A DNA stretch of 64,000 bases from Brevibacterium sp. (GCF_031179145.1 NZ_JAPSIB010000001.1:280853-344852), one strand, 5' to 3'; shown: positions 48,635 to 58,176, counted from the first letter of the stretch. A program made the numbers and translations. The notes: generated by a model not told the origin, from the letters alone.

Positions 48635-49855
48635 TCAGAGGACGAGCAGTCCGAGCGCTGCCGAACCGACGACGAGTGCCCAGGGCGGAATCCGGAACTT
48701 CTGCAGCGCCACGAAACCGGCCACCGCCAAGACGAACGCCGGCACCGAGGTGATCCCTTCCGTGAATACGGGATCGTAGAGGGCGGCCGCGAGCAGTCCG
48801 ACCACGCCGGCGTTGACGCCGAGCAGCACTGAACGGGCAGCCGGGGCGCGGCGTAGCCGCGTCCAGAACGGCAGCGCCGCGACGACGAGGAGCCCGGCCG
48901 GGATGAAGATCGCGACCAGGGCGATCGCCGCACCGAGGATCCCCGTCGGTGCCGACGTCGAGGCGGCCCCGAGGAAGGCGGAGAACGTGAACAGCGGCCC
49001 CGGCACCGCCTGCGCCATTCCGTAGCCGGCGAGGAACGTCGAGTTCTCGACCAGGCCGGAGGCGACCACCTCGGTGTCGAGCATCGGCAGGACGACGTGC
49101 CCGCCGCCGAACACGAGTGACCCGACTCGGTAGAAGATGTCGGCCAGACGCACAGTACCGTCTCCCGTGACGGAGGCCGCCACCGGCAGGGCTGCGAGGA
49201 GGGCGAGGAAGACGAGCAGGACGACTCCCCCGGCGCGCCGCGACACCGGCACCCGCAGATCCTGAGTCTCATCGACGTCGTCCTGGACGGCCTCGCGCCG
49301 CAGGAGCAGACGTCCGAGGATCCCGGCGAGCACGAGGGCGAGGACGGTCGTCCACACCCCGGGCAGCAGGGCCGCGATGGCCAGCACGACCACCGCGATC
49401 GCCGCCCGCTTCGCATCGGGCGTCAGCGTCCGTGCCATCCCCAGCACTGCCTGGGCGACGACGGCGACGGCTGCGACCATGAGGCCCTGCAGCCAGCCCG
49501 TCGAGCCGGGGTCCTCGAGGTGCGACAGGCCGAGCGCGGCGAGAGTCAGCAGGATCGCCGAGGGAAGCGTGAACCCTGCCCAGGCGGCGAGCAGTCCGCG
49601 GACCCCAGCTCGGTGCAGGCCCAGGGCCATGCCGACCTGGCTCGAGGCGGGGCCGGGCAGGAACTGGCACAGCGCCACGAGATCGGCGTAGGCGCTCTCC
49701 CCCAGCCACCGGCGCCGGACGACGAAGGCCTCGCGAAAGTACGCCAGATGAGCGGTGGGTCCTCCGAATGAGGTGAGGCCGAGTCTGAGGAAGATCAGGA
49801 ACACTTCGCGCACGAGCACCAGACTAACTGTTCGGGGCTGCGCGCCTGCCGCCAT
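48635..49855 (-). CDS. chrA: chromate transporter, ChrA family (bidomain)
   Basis: LGLTSFGGPTAHLAYFREAFV, LCQFLPGPASSQVG; second half FGGGHVVLPMLDTEV, YGMAQAVPGPLFTFSAFLG. Confidence 0.92.
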   Translation of the reverse strand: MAAGAQPRTVSLVLVREVFLIFLRLGLTSFGGPTAHLAYFREAFVVRRRWLGESAYADLVALCQFLPGPASSQVGMALGLHRAGVRGLLAAWAGFTLPSAILLTLAALGLSHLEDPGSTGWLQGLMVAAVAVVAQAVLGMARTLTPDAKRAAIAVVVLAIAALLPGVWTTVLALVLAGILGRLLLRREAVQDDVDETQDLRVPVSRRAGGVVLLVFLALLAALPVAASVTGDGTVRLADIFYRVGSLVFGGGHVVLPMLDTEVVASGLVENSTFLAGYGMAQAVPGPLFTFSAFLGAASTSAPTGILGAAIALVAIFIPAGLLVVAALPFWTRLRRAPAARSVLLGVNAGVVGLLAAALYDPVFTEGITSVPAFVLAVAGFVALQKFRIPPWALVVGSAALGLLVL

Positions 49856-49955
49856 GACTTCGAGCGGTCGATCGATTCATGTGATGTTCATCATCACCGA
49901 ATTGCTTCCCGACTGCTGGGAAGTTCATGCCGATTCCTTTCCTACCCGAGCGTAA

Positions 49956-49972
49956 ACCCCCGGCCAGGGGGT
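49956..49972. promoter_or_regulatory. palindrome ACCCCC-GGCCA-GGGGGT abutting TATATC
   Basis: Perfect 6-bp inverted repeat with 5-nt spacer in the chrA / DUF5058 divergent region. Confidence 0.5.
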
Positions 49973-49986
49973 ATATCTTAACCACA

Positions 49987-50059
49987 CAGGGACACAACCG
50001 GGCAATGCAGCCGGGTCCCCTGCCAACTGCTCGCTCTCGGGCTCGACTCCCGAGGAGCG
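49987..50059 (+). promoter_or_regulatory. structured 5' leader (two hairpins) of the DUF5058 operon
   Basis: CAGGGAC-ACAA-CCGG/CCGG-GTCCCCTG at 49987-50022; CGCTCTCGGG/CCCGAGGAGCG at 50032-50059. Confidence 0.4.
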
Positions 50060-50107
50060 TCCAACCAGCTCGACAACGAAGCTCGACAACGAAGTGAGGA
50101 GCGGACA

Positions 50108-50857
50108 ATGGTGATCGCAGCAGGTGCCGCCAACGATTACATCGGTCTTGCCAATGCCCCAGTCCTATGGATCCTGGCGCTGACGGTGATGGGAGTCGTT
50201 GTCCTCCAGTCCCTGATCTACATGAACGCGGTGAAGAAGAACGCCGAATCGGCGGGAATGTCCCAGAAGGAAGTGAAGACGGCCTTCCGCGCCGGCGGTG
50301 TTGCGGCCATCGGCCCATCCCTGTCGGTTGTGCTCGTCGCCATCGCCCTGCTCCCACTGTTCGGCACTCCACCTGTCATCGTCCGCGTCGGGCTCATCGG
50401 CTCGGCCGCCACCGAGGTCGCCTCTGCGTCGATCGCGGCCGGGACGATGAATGCCAACCTCGGCGACGAGACCTTCACCCGCGGAGTCTTCATCGTGGCG
50501 CTGATGGCCATGAGCCTGTCCGGTGCCGGATGGATGATCTCGACGCTGATCCTCACACCGGTCTTCAAGCGCAGCTCGCACAAGCTCGAGAAGGTCAACC
50601 CGGCGCTGATGGGGATCATCCCGGGGGCGGCACTGCTGGCCGCCTTCGCCGCTCTGACGTTCCGTGAGCTCCCGAAGTCACCGACCCACGTCGTCGCCAT
50701 CGTCGTGTCCGCCGTCGTGATGGCGATCTGCCTGTTCATCGCCAACCGCTTCCATCAGCAGTGGCTAAAGGAATGGGGACTGGGCATCTCCCTCCTGATC
50801 GGACTCATCGCCTCCTACTTCGCCCACTATGCCGGCCTCGGCATTCCGGAATCCTGA
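50108..50857 (+). CDS. DUF5058 family membrane protein
   Basis: LQSLIYMNAVKKNAESAGMSQKEVKTAFRAGGVAAIGPSLSVV; multi-TM. Confidence 0.85.
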   Translation: MVIAAGAANDYIGLANAPVLWILALTVMGVVVLQSLIYMNAVKKNAESAGMSQKEVKTAFRAGGVAAIGPSLSVVLVAIALLPLFGTPPVIVRVGLIGSAATEVASASIAAGTMNANLGDETFTRGVFIVALMAMSLSGAGWMISTLILTPVFKRSSHKLEKVNPALMGIIPGAALLAAFAALTFRELPKSPTHVVAIVVSAVVMAICLFIANRFHQQWLKEWGLGISLLIGLIASYFAHYAGLGIPES

Positions 50858-50867
50858 GGAGAAAGCC

Positions 50868-51599
50868 ATGTCGAACACTGTCGCCTCACCATCGCATGAG
50901 GCCTTCGAGAGGACGACGACCCGCTGGGGCTCGATCACCCTGTTCACCGGGTTCCTCATCGCCACCTCGGTGCCGTTCTATCTGCTCTTCGTCGCCGATG
51001 CCAACATCGACTTCGGGAACATCCTCACCGGATTCCTCGCCGTCTTCGCTGTCTACGGCGTCTTCTACATCGTCGAACCGCTGACCTACTTCCCCATTCT
51101 GGGACCAGCCGGAATGTACCAGGCATTCATGATCGGCAATGTGTCGAACAAGCTGCTGCCCTCCGCCATCGTCGCTCAGGCCACGATCGGGGTGAAACCG
51201 GGTACGCGCAAGGGTGAGTACGCCGCGACGATGGCGATCTGCGGTGCGGCCATCATCCACGTGATCTCGATGGTGCTGTTCGTCGGCATCCTCGGCACCT
51301 GGCTCGTGTCCATCATTCCCGAGCCGGTGACCAACATCGCCCAGCTCTACATCCTGCCGGCCATCCTGGGCGGCGTCACGGTGCAGCTCATCACCTCGCT
51401 CAAACAGGTCAAGTCGACGATCATCGCCCTCGTCATCGCGGCGCTGGTCATCCTCGTCCTCGTTCGCCTGGTTCCGGTGCTGGCCCCCGGAGATGTGGCT
51501 ATCGTGGTCATACTGACGATCATCGTCACCTGGTTCACCCGGAACAAGTCCGTCACCGACAAACGCGCCGACGGTGACGACACCGTCGGAATCAACTGA
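50868..51599 (+). CDS. multi-TM membrane protein of unknown function
   Basis: 243 aa, ~6 TM; tight spacing to DUF5058 and M20 genes. Confidence 0.8.
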   Translation: MSNTVASPSHEAFERTTTRWGSITLFTGFLIATSVPFYLLFVADANIDFGNILTGFLAVFAVYGVFYIVEPLTYFPILGPAGMYQAFMIGNVSNKLLPSAIVAQATIGVKPGTRKGEYAATMAICGAAIIHVISMVLFVGILGTWLVSIIPEPVTNIAQLYILPAILGGVTVQLITSLKQVKSTIIALVIAALVILVLVRLVPVLAPGDVAIVVILTIIVTWFTRNKSVTDKRADGDDTVGIN

Positions 51600-51615
51600 C
51601 CAAGGAAAGGACACC

Positions 51616-52848
51616 ATGCCACTCAGCTCCGCCCTCAAGGACGCGATCTCCGCCGACCTGGCGGCCACGGTCGAGACCTACAAGGAGTTCCACCGGTCCC
51701 CCGAACTCTCCATGCAGGAGACGCGCACCGCGGCGGCGATCGCACAGCGGCTCGAGAGCCTCGGTCTGAGCACGATGACGTTCGGCGGGACCGGCGTCGT
51801 CAGCGTCATCGAGAACGGCGACGGACCGGTCGTCGCCTACCGGGCGGACACCGACGGACTGCCGATCGCCGAGGACACCGGACTCGACTATGCCTCCACG
51901 GCCGAGGGCACTCTGCCCGACGGCACCACCACGAAGGTCATGCACGGCTGCGGCCACGACACCCACATCACCGTCGGGCTGGCTCTGGCCAAGCACCTCG
52001 TCGAGCACAGGGACCTGTGGTCAGGCACCGTCGTCCTGCTGTTCCAGCCCGGTGAGGAGACCGGGCAGGGCGCGCGCGCGATGCTCGACGACGGCCTCTG
52101 GGAGCATGTCGTCAAGCCGGACGTCGTCTATGGTCAGCACGTCTGGCCCGGCCAGGCGGGGCACATCTACGCCGCGTCCGGCACGGCGATGGCGATGTCC
52201 GACTGCCTGAAGGTCACCGTCAAGGGCAAGCAGGCACACGGTTCGCAGCCGGAGAACGCAGTCGACCCGATCGTGCTCGGCGCCTACATGATCACTCGGC
52301 TGCAGAGCGTCGTGTCCCGCGAGATCTCGGGCCGCGACATGGCCGTCGTCACGGTCGGCACCTTCCACGGCGGGCTGAAGGAGAACATCATCCCGGACTC
52401 CGCGGAGTTCAAGCTCAACATCCGCACCTTCAAGGAGGAGGTCCGCGAAGTCGTGCTCGACCGGATCCAGCGGATCATCCTCGCCGAGGCGCTTGCCTCC
52501 GGCGCCCCGGAACCGGTCATCGAGGAGATGTACCGCTTCCCTCGCTGCTACAACGACCCGGACCTCGCCGAGGCGCTGCTGAGCGATCTCGAGGCCGAGC
52601 TCGGTGCCGAGCAGGTCCACCTCTCCGAGGCGGTGACGGGCAGTGAGGACTTCGGGGCCTTCGGCGACGACATCGAGGTTCCCTACGTCTACTGGTTCTT
52701 CGGCGGCTACTCCCCCGCGAAGCTCGAGTCGGATGAGACGCCTCCGGGCAACCATTCGCCGTTCTTCGCTCCCGACGACGTCGAGACGACGTTGGAGACC
52801 GGGATCCGCGCGGCTCTCACGGCCGTTCTCAGCCAGCTCGGAAGGTGA
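51616..52848 (+). CDS. M20 family amidohydrolase (AbgB/HipO-like)
   Basis: VAYRADTDGLPI, MHGCGHDTHITVGLALAKHL, FQPGEETGQGARAM. Confidence 0.92.
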   Translation: MPLSSALKDAISADLAATVETYKEFHRSPELSMQETRTAAAIAQRLESLGLSTMTFGGTGVVSVIENGDGPVVAYRADTDGLPIAEDTGLDYASTAEGTLPDGTTTKVMHGCGHDTHITVGLALAKHLVEHRDLWSGTVVLLFQPGEETGQGARAMLDDGLWEHVVKPDVVYGQHVWPGQAGHIYAASGTAMAMSDCLKVTVKGKQAHGSQPENAVDPIVLGAYMITRLQSVVSREISGRDMAVVTVGTFHGGLKENIIPDSAEFKLNIRTFKEEVREVVLDRIQRIILAEALASGAPEPVIEEMYRFPRCYNDPDLAEALLSDLEAELGAEQVHLSEAVTGSEDFGAFGDDIEVPYVYWFFGGYSPAKLESDETPPGNHSPFFAPDDVETTLETGIRAALTAVLSQLGR

Positions 52849-54290
52849 GGGCCGGAGTGAGCGATGAACTGAGATGGATCTCCACCCGTGAGCTGGCGGC
52901 GAAGATCGCCAACCGCGAGATCTCCGCGAGAGAGGCTCTCGAGGACCACCTGGGGCGCATCGACGCGGTCAACCCGGCCATCAACGCCGTGGTCACTCGT
53001 GATGACGAAGGCGCTTGGAAGCGGGCCGAGGCCGCCGACGAGGCCATCGCACGGGAGGAGCCGATCGGGCCCCTGCATGGGGTGCCGATGACGCACAAGG
53101 ACACCCACGACACCAAGGGAATGCTCACCACCTGGGGCTCTCCCCTGATGGCCGACCGGGTTCCCGAGTCGGATTCCCTCATCATCTCCCGGCTCAAAGC
53201 GGCCGGGATCAACACGACCGGGAAGACGAACGTGCCGGAGTTCGCAGCCGGCTCCCACACGTTCAACGACGTGTTCGGCACGACGCTCAACCCCTATGAC
53301 ACGACGAAGTCGGCGTCGGGGTCCTCGGGCGGAGTCGGGGCGGCCCTGGCAGCCGGCATCCAGGCCTCGGGCGACGGCTCGGACATGGGCGGGTCTCTGC
53401 GCTCCCCCGGTTCGTTCAACAACGTCGTCGGATTCCGCCCCTCCAACGGCCGGATCCCCCACACGCTGCCGGGCGATCCCTTCGCCTGGCTGGCGCAGTC
53501 GGGATTCATGGCCAGGACAGTCTCCGACGTCGCTCTGCTGATGAGCGTGGGCAGCGGGCCCGAGCCCGGCGGTCCCGGCTCGATCGACGAGCCGGGCAGC
53601 GTCTTCGACCTGCCCGAGTTCGCGATCGTCGCTGACTTCCAGCCGGAGCTGACGGGGGTCCGGGTCGGCTTCAGCCCCGATCTCGCCGGGCTCCTGCCCA
53701 TGGAGACGGAAGTGCGCGAAGTCGTGGCGGGCACCGCGCAGGTCTTCACCGACCTCGGGGCCGAGGTCAGCGACACGATTCCCGACCTGTCCGACGCCGA
53801 TGAGGTCTTCGGAGTCCACCGGGCCCTCGACTTCGTCAACGCCTGGGGTCCCCTGTACGAAACGCAGAAGGACCGGATCAAGGAGTCGGTGGTGTGGAAC
53901 ATCGAGCTGGGGCTGAAGCTCACCGGCGCCGAGGTGGTCTCCGCCGCCCGTGCCCGCGCGCGTCTCTTCGGCGAGGTCGATCGGTTCTTCGCCGATCACG
54001 ACGTTCTCGTTCTCTCGACCTGCCAGGTTCTGCCCTTCGACGCCGCGATCGAGTATCCGACCGAGATCAATGGGGAGAAGCTCGACAACTACCTCGATTG
54101 GATGCGGGCTCTGTGCCTGATCTCGGCCACCGGTTGTCCGGCGATCTCGGTGCCCGCCGGGTTCTCCGCCTCAGGTCTGCCGGTCGGAGTGCAGCTGGTG
54201 GCCAAGCCGGGCAACGACGTGGGTCTGCTGCGGATGGCGCACGCGTTCGAGGCGGCCACCGAGTTCCACCTCCGCCACCCTGAGATCTGA
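52845..54290 (+). CDS. amidase (amidase signature family)
   Basis: GVPMTHKDTHDTKG (Lys), SASGSSGGVGAALAAG (cis-Ser), GSDMGGSLRSPG (Ser). Confidence 0.9.
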   Translation: MRAGVSDELRWISTRELAAKIANREISAREALEDHLGRIDAVNPAINAVVTRDDEGAWKRAEAADEAIAREEPIGPLHGVPMTHKDTHDTKGMLTTWGSPLMADRVPESDSLIISRLKAAGINTTGKTNVPEFAAGSHTFNDVFGTTLNPYDTTKSASGSSGGVGAALAAGIQASGDGSDMGGSLRSPGSFNNVVGFRPSNGRIPHTLPGDPFAWLAQSGFMARTVSDVALLMSVGSGPEPGGPGSIDEPGSVFDLPEFAIVADFQPELTGVRVGFSPDLAGLLPMETEVREVVAGTAQVFTDLGAEVSDTIPDLSDADEVFGVHRALDFVNAWGPLYETQKDRIKESVVWNIELGLKLTGAEVVSAARARARLFGEVDRFFADHDVLVLSTCQVLPFDAAIEYPTEINGEKLDNYLDWMRALCLISATGCPAISVPAGFSASGLPVGVQLVAKPGNDVGLLRMAHAFEAATEFHLRHPEI

Positions 54291-54342
54291 GACGGACCGC
54301 GGCTTCCGAGCCTGCGGCCCGCCTGCGGGTCAGCGGCCGGCC

Positions 54343-54630
54343 TCAGACCTGCGAGGGGTCCGCTGAGATGTCCTGGTCCTCCGCGATCCGGGAGATCTCA
54401 GCGGCCATCGCGGTGTCCTTGTCCGTGAGGGCCCCGGCATCGTGCGTGGTCAGGGCGATGTCGACATGCGGGTAGCGCAGGTCGACGTCCGGGTGATGAC
54501 CGGCCGCCTCGGCGGCGTCAGTGATCGCATTGATGAAGGCGACCCCCCGGACGAAGGATCCGGTCAGAAACCGGGTCCGCAACGCATCCTCGGTCTGGTT
54601 CCACTGGTTGAGCTCTTCGTTGTCAGTCAT
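54343..54630 (-). CDS. 4a-hydroxytetrahydrobiopterin dehydratase-like
   Basis: FVRGVAFINAITDAAEAAGHHPDVDLRYPHVDIALTTHDAGALTDKD. Confidence 0.9.
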   Translation of the reverse strand: MTDNEELNQWNQTEDALRTRFLTGSFVRGVAFINAITDAAEAAGHHPDVDLRYPHVDIALTTHDAGALTDKDTAMAAEISRIAEDQDISADPSQV

Positions 54631-54779
54631 GCTTCCAGCGTGGCACAAAGCCGCCGGGTTTGCTATGCCTGAGCTTTGTTTGCGGAGCCTAACCATTCTG
54701 GAATCATTCCGGAGAAGGTGACAGTCTGGTGGTACTGAAGGCGGTCGAACGGCAGCCTCGAAACCCGAAGGAGCATGAA

Positions 54780-55295
54780 ATGCACTTGAGTCCCGCAATG
54801 CAGAACGTCCTCGGCGAGCAGGTCACCCTCGAGCTCGAGGCTTCGATGGTCTACCTGCAGCTGTCCATTCAGCTCGACGATCTCGACCTCCCCGGGATGA
54901 CCCGGTGGATGCGGGCGCAGTCGGAGGAGGAGCAGGTCCACGCGGCGAAGTTCATCGAACACTGTCTCGACCGCGGCTTCGCCCCGCAGATCGGCGACAT
55001 CGCGGCGCCGAAGGTCTCGGGCTCGCGCCCGATCGACTTCTTCAAGGCCGCCCTCGCCCATGAGGAGAAGGTTTCGGAGTCGATCCGCAACCTCTACCGC
55101 ACCGCGCAGGCCGAGTCCGATCTCGATGTCCTCCCCCTGCTGCACTGGTTCATCGATGAGCAGGTCGAAGAGGAGTCGAGCATCTCCGAGATCATCGGCC
55201 GCCTCGAAATGGCCGGCGAATCCGGTTCCGGCCTGCTGAGCATCGACTCCGAGCTCGGTTCCCGCCGGCCCGACATCAGCGCCGACAACGAGTGA
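54780..55295 (+). CDS. ferritin
   Basis: LGEQVTLELEASMVYLQLSIQLDDLDLPGMTRWMRAQSEEEQVHAAKFIEHCLDRG. Confidence 0.93.
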   Translation: MHLSPAMQNVLGEQVTLELEASMVYLQLSIQLDDLDLPGMTRWMRAQSEEEQVHAAKFIEHCLDRGFAPQIGDIAAPKVSGSRPIDFFKAALAHEEKVSESIRNLYRTAQAESDLDVLPLLHWFIDEQVEEESSISEIIGRLEMAGESGSGLLSIDSELGSRRPDISADNE

Positions 55296-55330
55296 CATCA
55301 CCGTCTGATGTCCGCTGACATCACCGTCTG

Positions 55331-55369
55331 AAGGCGGTCGGGTCCCCTCGCGGCCCCGACCGCCTTTTT
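55331..55369 (+). terminator. rho-independent terminator of ferritin
   Basis: aaggcggtcgggtcccctcgcggccccgaccgccttttt. Confidence 0.92.
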
Positions 55370-55403
55370 GCTGAGAATTTGCTGCGACGGGAATGATTTC
55401 AAA

Positions 55404-55424
55404 GTTGAGTGTGTTTGACTCAAC
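55404..55424. promoter_or_regulatory. HAIR-type HspR operator upstream of hsp20
   Basis: GTTGAGT-N7-ACTCAAC inverted repeat, cf. HAIR consensus CTTGAGT-N7-ACTCAAG. Confidence 0.82.
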
Positions 55425-55453
55425 GTAAGGACCCGCGTGAGAAAGGAATACTC

Positions 55454-55936
55454 ATGGCAACTCGTTTCGATCCCATCCGTGACCTCGACCGCTTCTTCTC
55501 GGAGGTGACGAGGACTCCGTCATCGACGTCGCTTCCCATGGACCTCTACCGGGACGGCGAGGTCTTCGTCGCGCACATCGACATGCCCGGGGTCGATCCC
55601 TCCAGCATCGATGTCGACGTCGAGGACCGCACCCTCACGGTCCGGGCTCAGCGTCGTTCCGCCGTTGCGGACAAGGACGTCAAGTGGCTGACTCGTGAGC
55701 GCACGACGGGCACGTACGCCCGCCAGCTCACCCTGGGCAACCGGGTCTCGCTGGATCGGATCCGGGCCGAGTACGAGGACGGCGTCCTCACGCTGACGAT
55801 CCCGGTCGCCGAGGAGGCCCGCCCGCGCAAGATCACGGTCGCCCACTCGCAGTCGGGTTCGCAGTCGACAGTGTCGTCACCGGAGGTCGTGGAGTCCTCG
55901 ACGACGGACCCGAAGCAGGTCTCCGGGCAGGCCTGA
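55454..55936 (+). CDS. Hsp20/alpha-crystallin small heat shock protein
   Basis: MATRFDPIRDLDRFFSEV; VAHIDMPGVDPSSIDVDVEDRTLTVRAQR; YARQLTLGNRVSLDRIRAEYEDGVLTLTIP. Confidence 0.93.
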   Translation: MATRFDPIRDLDRFFSEVTRTPSSTSLPMDLYRDGEVFVAHIDMPGVDPSSIDVDVEDRTLTVRAQRRSAVADKDVKWLTRERTTGTYARQLTLGNRVSLDRIRAEYEDGVLTLTIPVAEEARPRKITVAHSQSGSQSTVSSPEVVESSTTDPKQVSGQA

Positions 55937-56083
55937 CTCACTTCCGAGAACCGTCTTCCGGGACGCATCGTCACGGACATGCATTTCCGGACTCGAGCGG
56001 GTCGCACCTCGTGGTGCGGCCCGCTCGGTGGATTCAGGCACTACGACTGGGGCCGGCACCGGAGCCGGCACTACGACTCGCGG

Positions 56084-56827
56084 TCAGCGCTGGAGCAGGT
56101 AGGCCAGGCACATGTACGGAAGCCCCATCGTGCCTGTCACCGGGTGCTCTGTCGTGAAGTACTCGCGCAGATTCGACTCGACGCGCGCCCGAGTCCGCTC
56201 ATTCGACCGCAACCAGTACGACCGTGTTCGCGCCAGGTCGATGACGCCGTCAACGGTGATGGGAGTGTCGAACTCGATGAGCGCATGCTCGACGAGTGCG
56301 AAGCCCGCTCCCGGCCGCGGGCGGAATTCGGGCCGGTAGACATCGCCGGCGTGCATGATCCGGCTCAGCCTCAGCACCCAGTCGACGCGGACGTCGAGCT
56401 GATTGATGAGGATGAGCAGGCGACCACCGGGAGTCAGGATGCGGGCGATCTCCTCCCCCGCCGCGGCCTCGTCGAACCAATGCCAGGCTTGGGCGACGGC
56501 GACCACGTCGACGCTGCCGTCGTTGAGGCCCGTTGCTTCCGCTGTGCCCACCAGGCGGCGGGAGGGATTGCGCTCGAGGGCGGCTGCGTCGGGGTCGACG
56601 GCGACGACCTCGGCGCCCAGGGAGAGCAGGCTGCGGCTGAGGATCCCGGTGCCCGCTCCCAGGTCACAGACACGCAGACCGGACCAGTCTTCACCGACGA
56701 GGCGGAGCGCGGCCTCCGGGTAGCCGGGTCTGACCTCGTCGTAGAGCTCCCCCAACTCGCCGAAGCGCGTTCCATGTGAGGCTTTGGCCCGAGGTCTCAC
56801 GTCCGTTCCCTTCCTGTCGGTCGACAC
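56084..56827 (-). CDS. class I SAM-dependent methyltransferase
   Basis: VCDLGAGTGILSRSLLSLGAEVVAVDPDAAALE; AQAWHWFD. Confidence 0.9.
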   Translation of the reverse strand: MSTDRKGTDVRPRAKASHGTRFGELGELYDEVRPGYPEAALRLVGEDWSGLRVCDLGAGTGILSRSLLSLGAEVVAVDPDAAALERNPSRRLVGTAEATGLNDGSVDVVAVAQAWHWFDEAAAGEEIARILTPGGRLLILINQLDVRVDWVLRLSRIMHAGDVYRPEFRPRPGAGFALVEHALIEFDTPITVDGVIDLARTRSYWLRSNERTRARVESNLREYFTTEHPVTGTMGLPYMCLAYLLQR

Positions 56828-56916
56828 CCGTCCACTCTATCCGGCGGATCGCACGGGTTCTGCGGCCAGTGACTAGGATGGAACCATCGGCTGAGATCAA
56901 GCGACAAGGAGCATCG

Positions 56917-58176
56917 ATGACCCCCCCGTCCGAACTGCAGGACCAACTCGACACCGCTGCGAGGGAGTATGAGGAGTTCGCGGCCAGAGGCCTCGCCCTC
57001 GACATCACCCGCGGCAAGCCCGGAAGCGAACAGCTCGATCTCTCGGCCGGTCTCCTCGACGCTGTCCGCGGCGAAGACGTGTTCACCCCCAGCGGCGTCG
57101 ACACCCGCAACTACGGCGGTCTCGAGGGTATCGAAGAGCTGCGCGAGCTCTTCTCTCCCCTGCTCAGGGTGCCGACGAGCCAACTGCTGGCCGGCGGAAA
57201 CGCATCGCTGACCCTGATGGCTCAGGCTCTGACGTTCGCGCTCCTGGGCGGCACGCCCCTCAGCGCCCGCCCCTGGGGCGCGGGACCGCACAAGATCATC
57301 TGCCCGGTGCCCGGCTACGACCGGCACTTCACTCTGGCCGAGTCCCTGGGCTTCGAGCTGCTGAGCATCCCAATGGATGAGGAGGGCCCCGTCGTCGCCG
57401 AGGCGGTACGACTGGCCGAGGATCCATCCGTCAAAGCCATGTGGCTGGTGCCCATGTACTCGAACCCGACAGGGATCACGATCTCCGAGTCCAGGGCTCG
57501 GGAGCTGGCAGCGATGCCCGCAGCGGCTGCGGATTTCACACTGCTGTGGGACAACGCATACGGACTCCACCATCTGCGAGAGGACCACCCCGACACTCTC
57601 GACATCCTCAGCCTGTGCGCCGAGGCGGGGAACCCGGAGCGACCCTGGATCTTCGCCTCCACCTCGAAGATCACCCATGCGGGTGCCGGTGTCTCGTTCT
57701 TCGGGGCGGGACCGGAGACGTTCTCCTGGTTCCGGGCGAACCTGTCGAACATCGCCATCGGTCCGGACAAGATCAATCAGCTGCGCCACCTGCGGTTCTT
57801 CGGCGATGCCGCCGGAGTCGAGGCGCACATGCGCCGACACGCTCAGATCATCGCCCCGAAGTTCGACGCCGTGCTGTCCACGCTGGAGTCCGGTCTGGGC
57901 GGCACGGACTTCGCCAGCTGGACCGAGCCGGACGGCGGTTACTTCATCACCCTGACGACCCTCGAGGGGACCGCCGAGCGGATCGTCAAGCTGGCGGGCG
58001 AGGCGGGCGTGAAGCTGACCCCTGCGGGCGCCACTCATCCCTATGGTCTCGATCCGAACAACAGAGTCATCCGGATCGCCCCGACGATGCCGAGCCTCGA
58101 GGAGGTCGAGCTGGCCTCGACGGGGCTGGTCGCCTGCGTGAAGCTCGCCAGTCTCGAGAAGCTGCTGGCCGGCTGA
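56917..58176 (+). CDS. PLP-dependent aminotransferase class I
   Basis: ALDITRGKPGSEQLDLS; MYSNPTGITIS; FASTSKITHAGAGVSFFG. Confidence 0.9.
   Translation: MTPPSELQDQLDTAAREYEEFAARGLALDITRGKPGSEQLDLSAGLLDAVRGEDVFTPSGVDTRNYGGLEGIEELRELFSPLLRVPTSQLLAGGNASLTLMAQALTFALLGGTPLSARPWGAGPHKIICPVPGYDRHFTLAESLGFELLSIPMDEEGPVVAEAVRLAEDPSVKAMWLVPMYSNPTGITISESRARELAAMPAAAADFTLLWDNAYGLHHLREDHPDTLDILSLCAEAGNPERPWIFASTSKITHAGAGVSFFGAGPETFSWFRANLSNIAIGPDKINQLRHLRFFGDAAGVEAHMRRHAQIIAPKFDAVLSTLESGLGGTDFASWTEPDGGYFITLTTLEGTAERIVKLAGEAGVKLTPAGATHPYGLDPNNRVIRIAPTMPSLEEVELASTGLVACVKLASLEKLLAG

Noticed and set aside
45676-49416. 1246-aa minus-strand ORF in the track
   Set aside because: Antisense to VOC, uvrA-like and chrA genes; low-complexity composition typical of high-GC shadow frames, no domain recognised.
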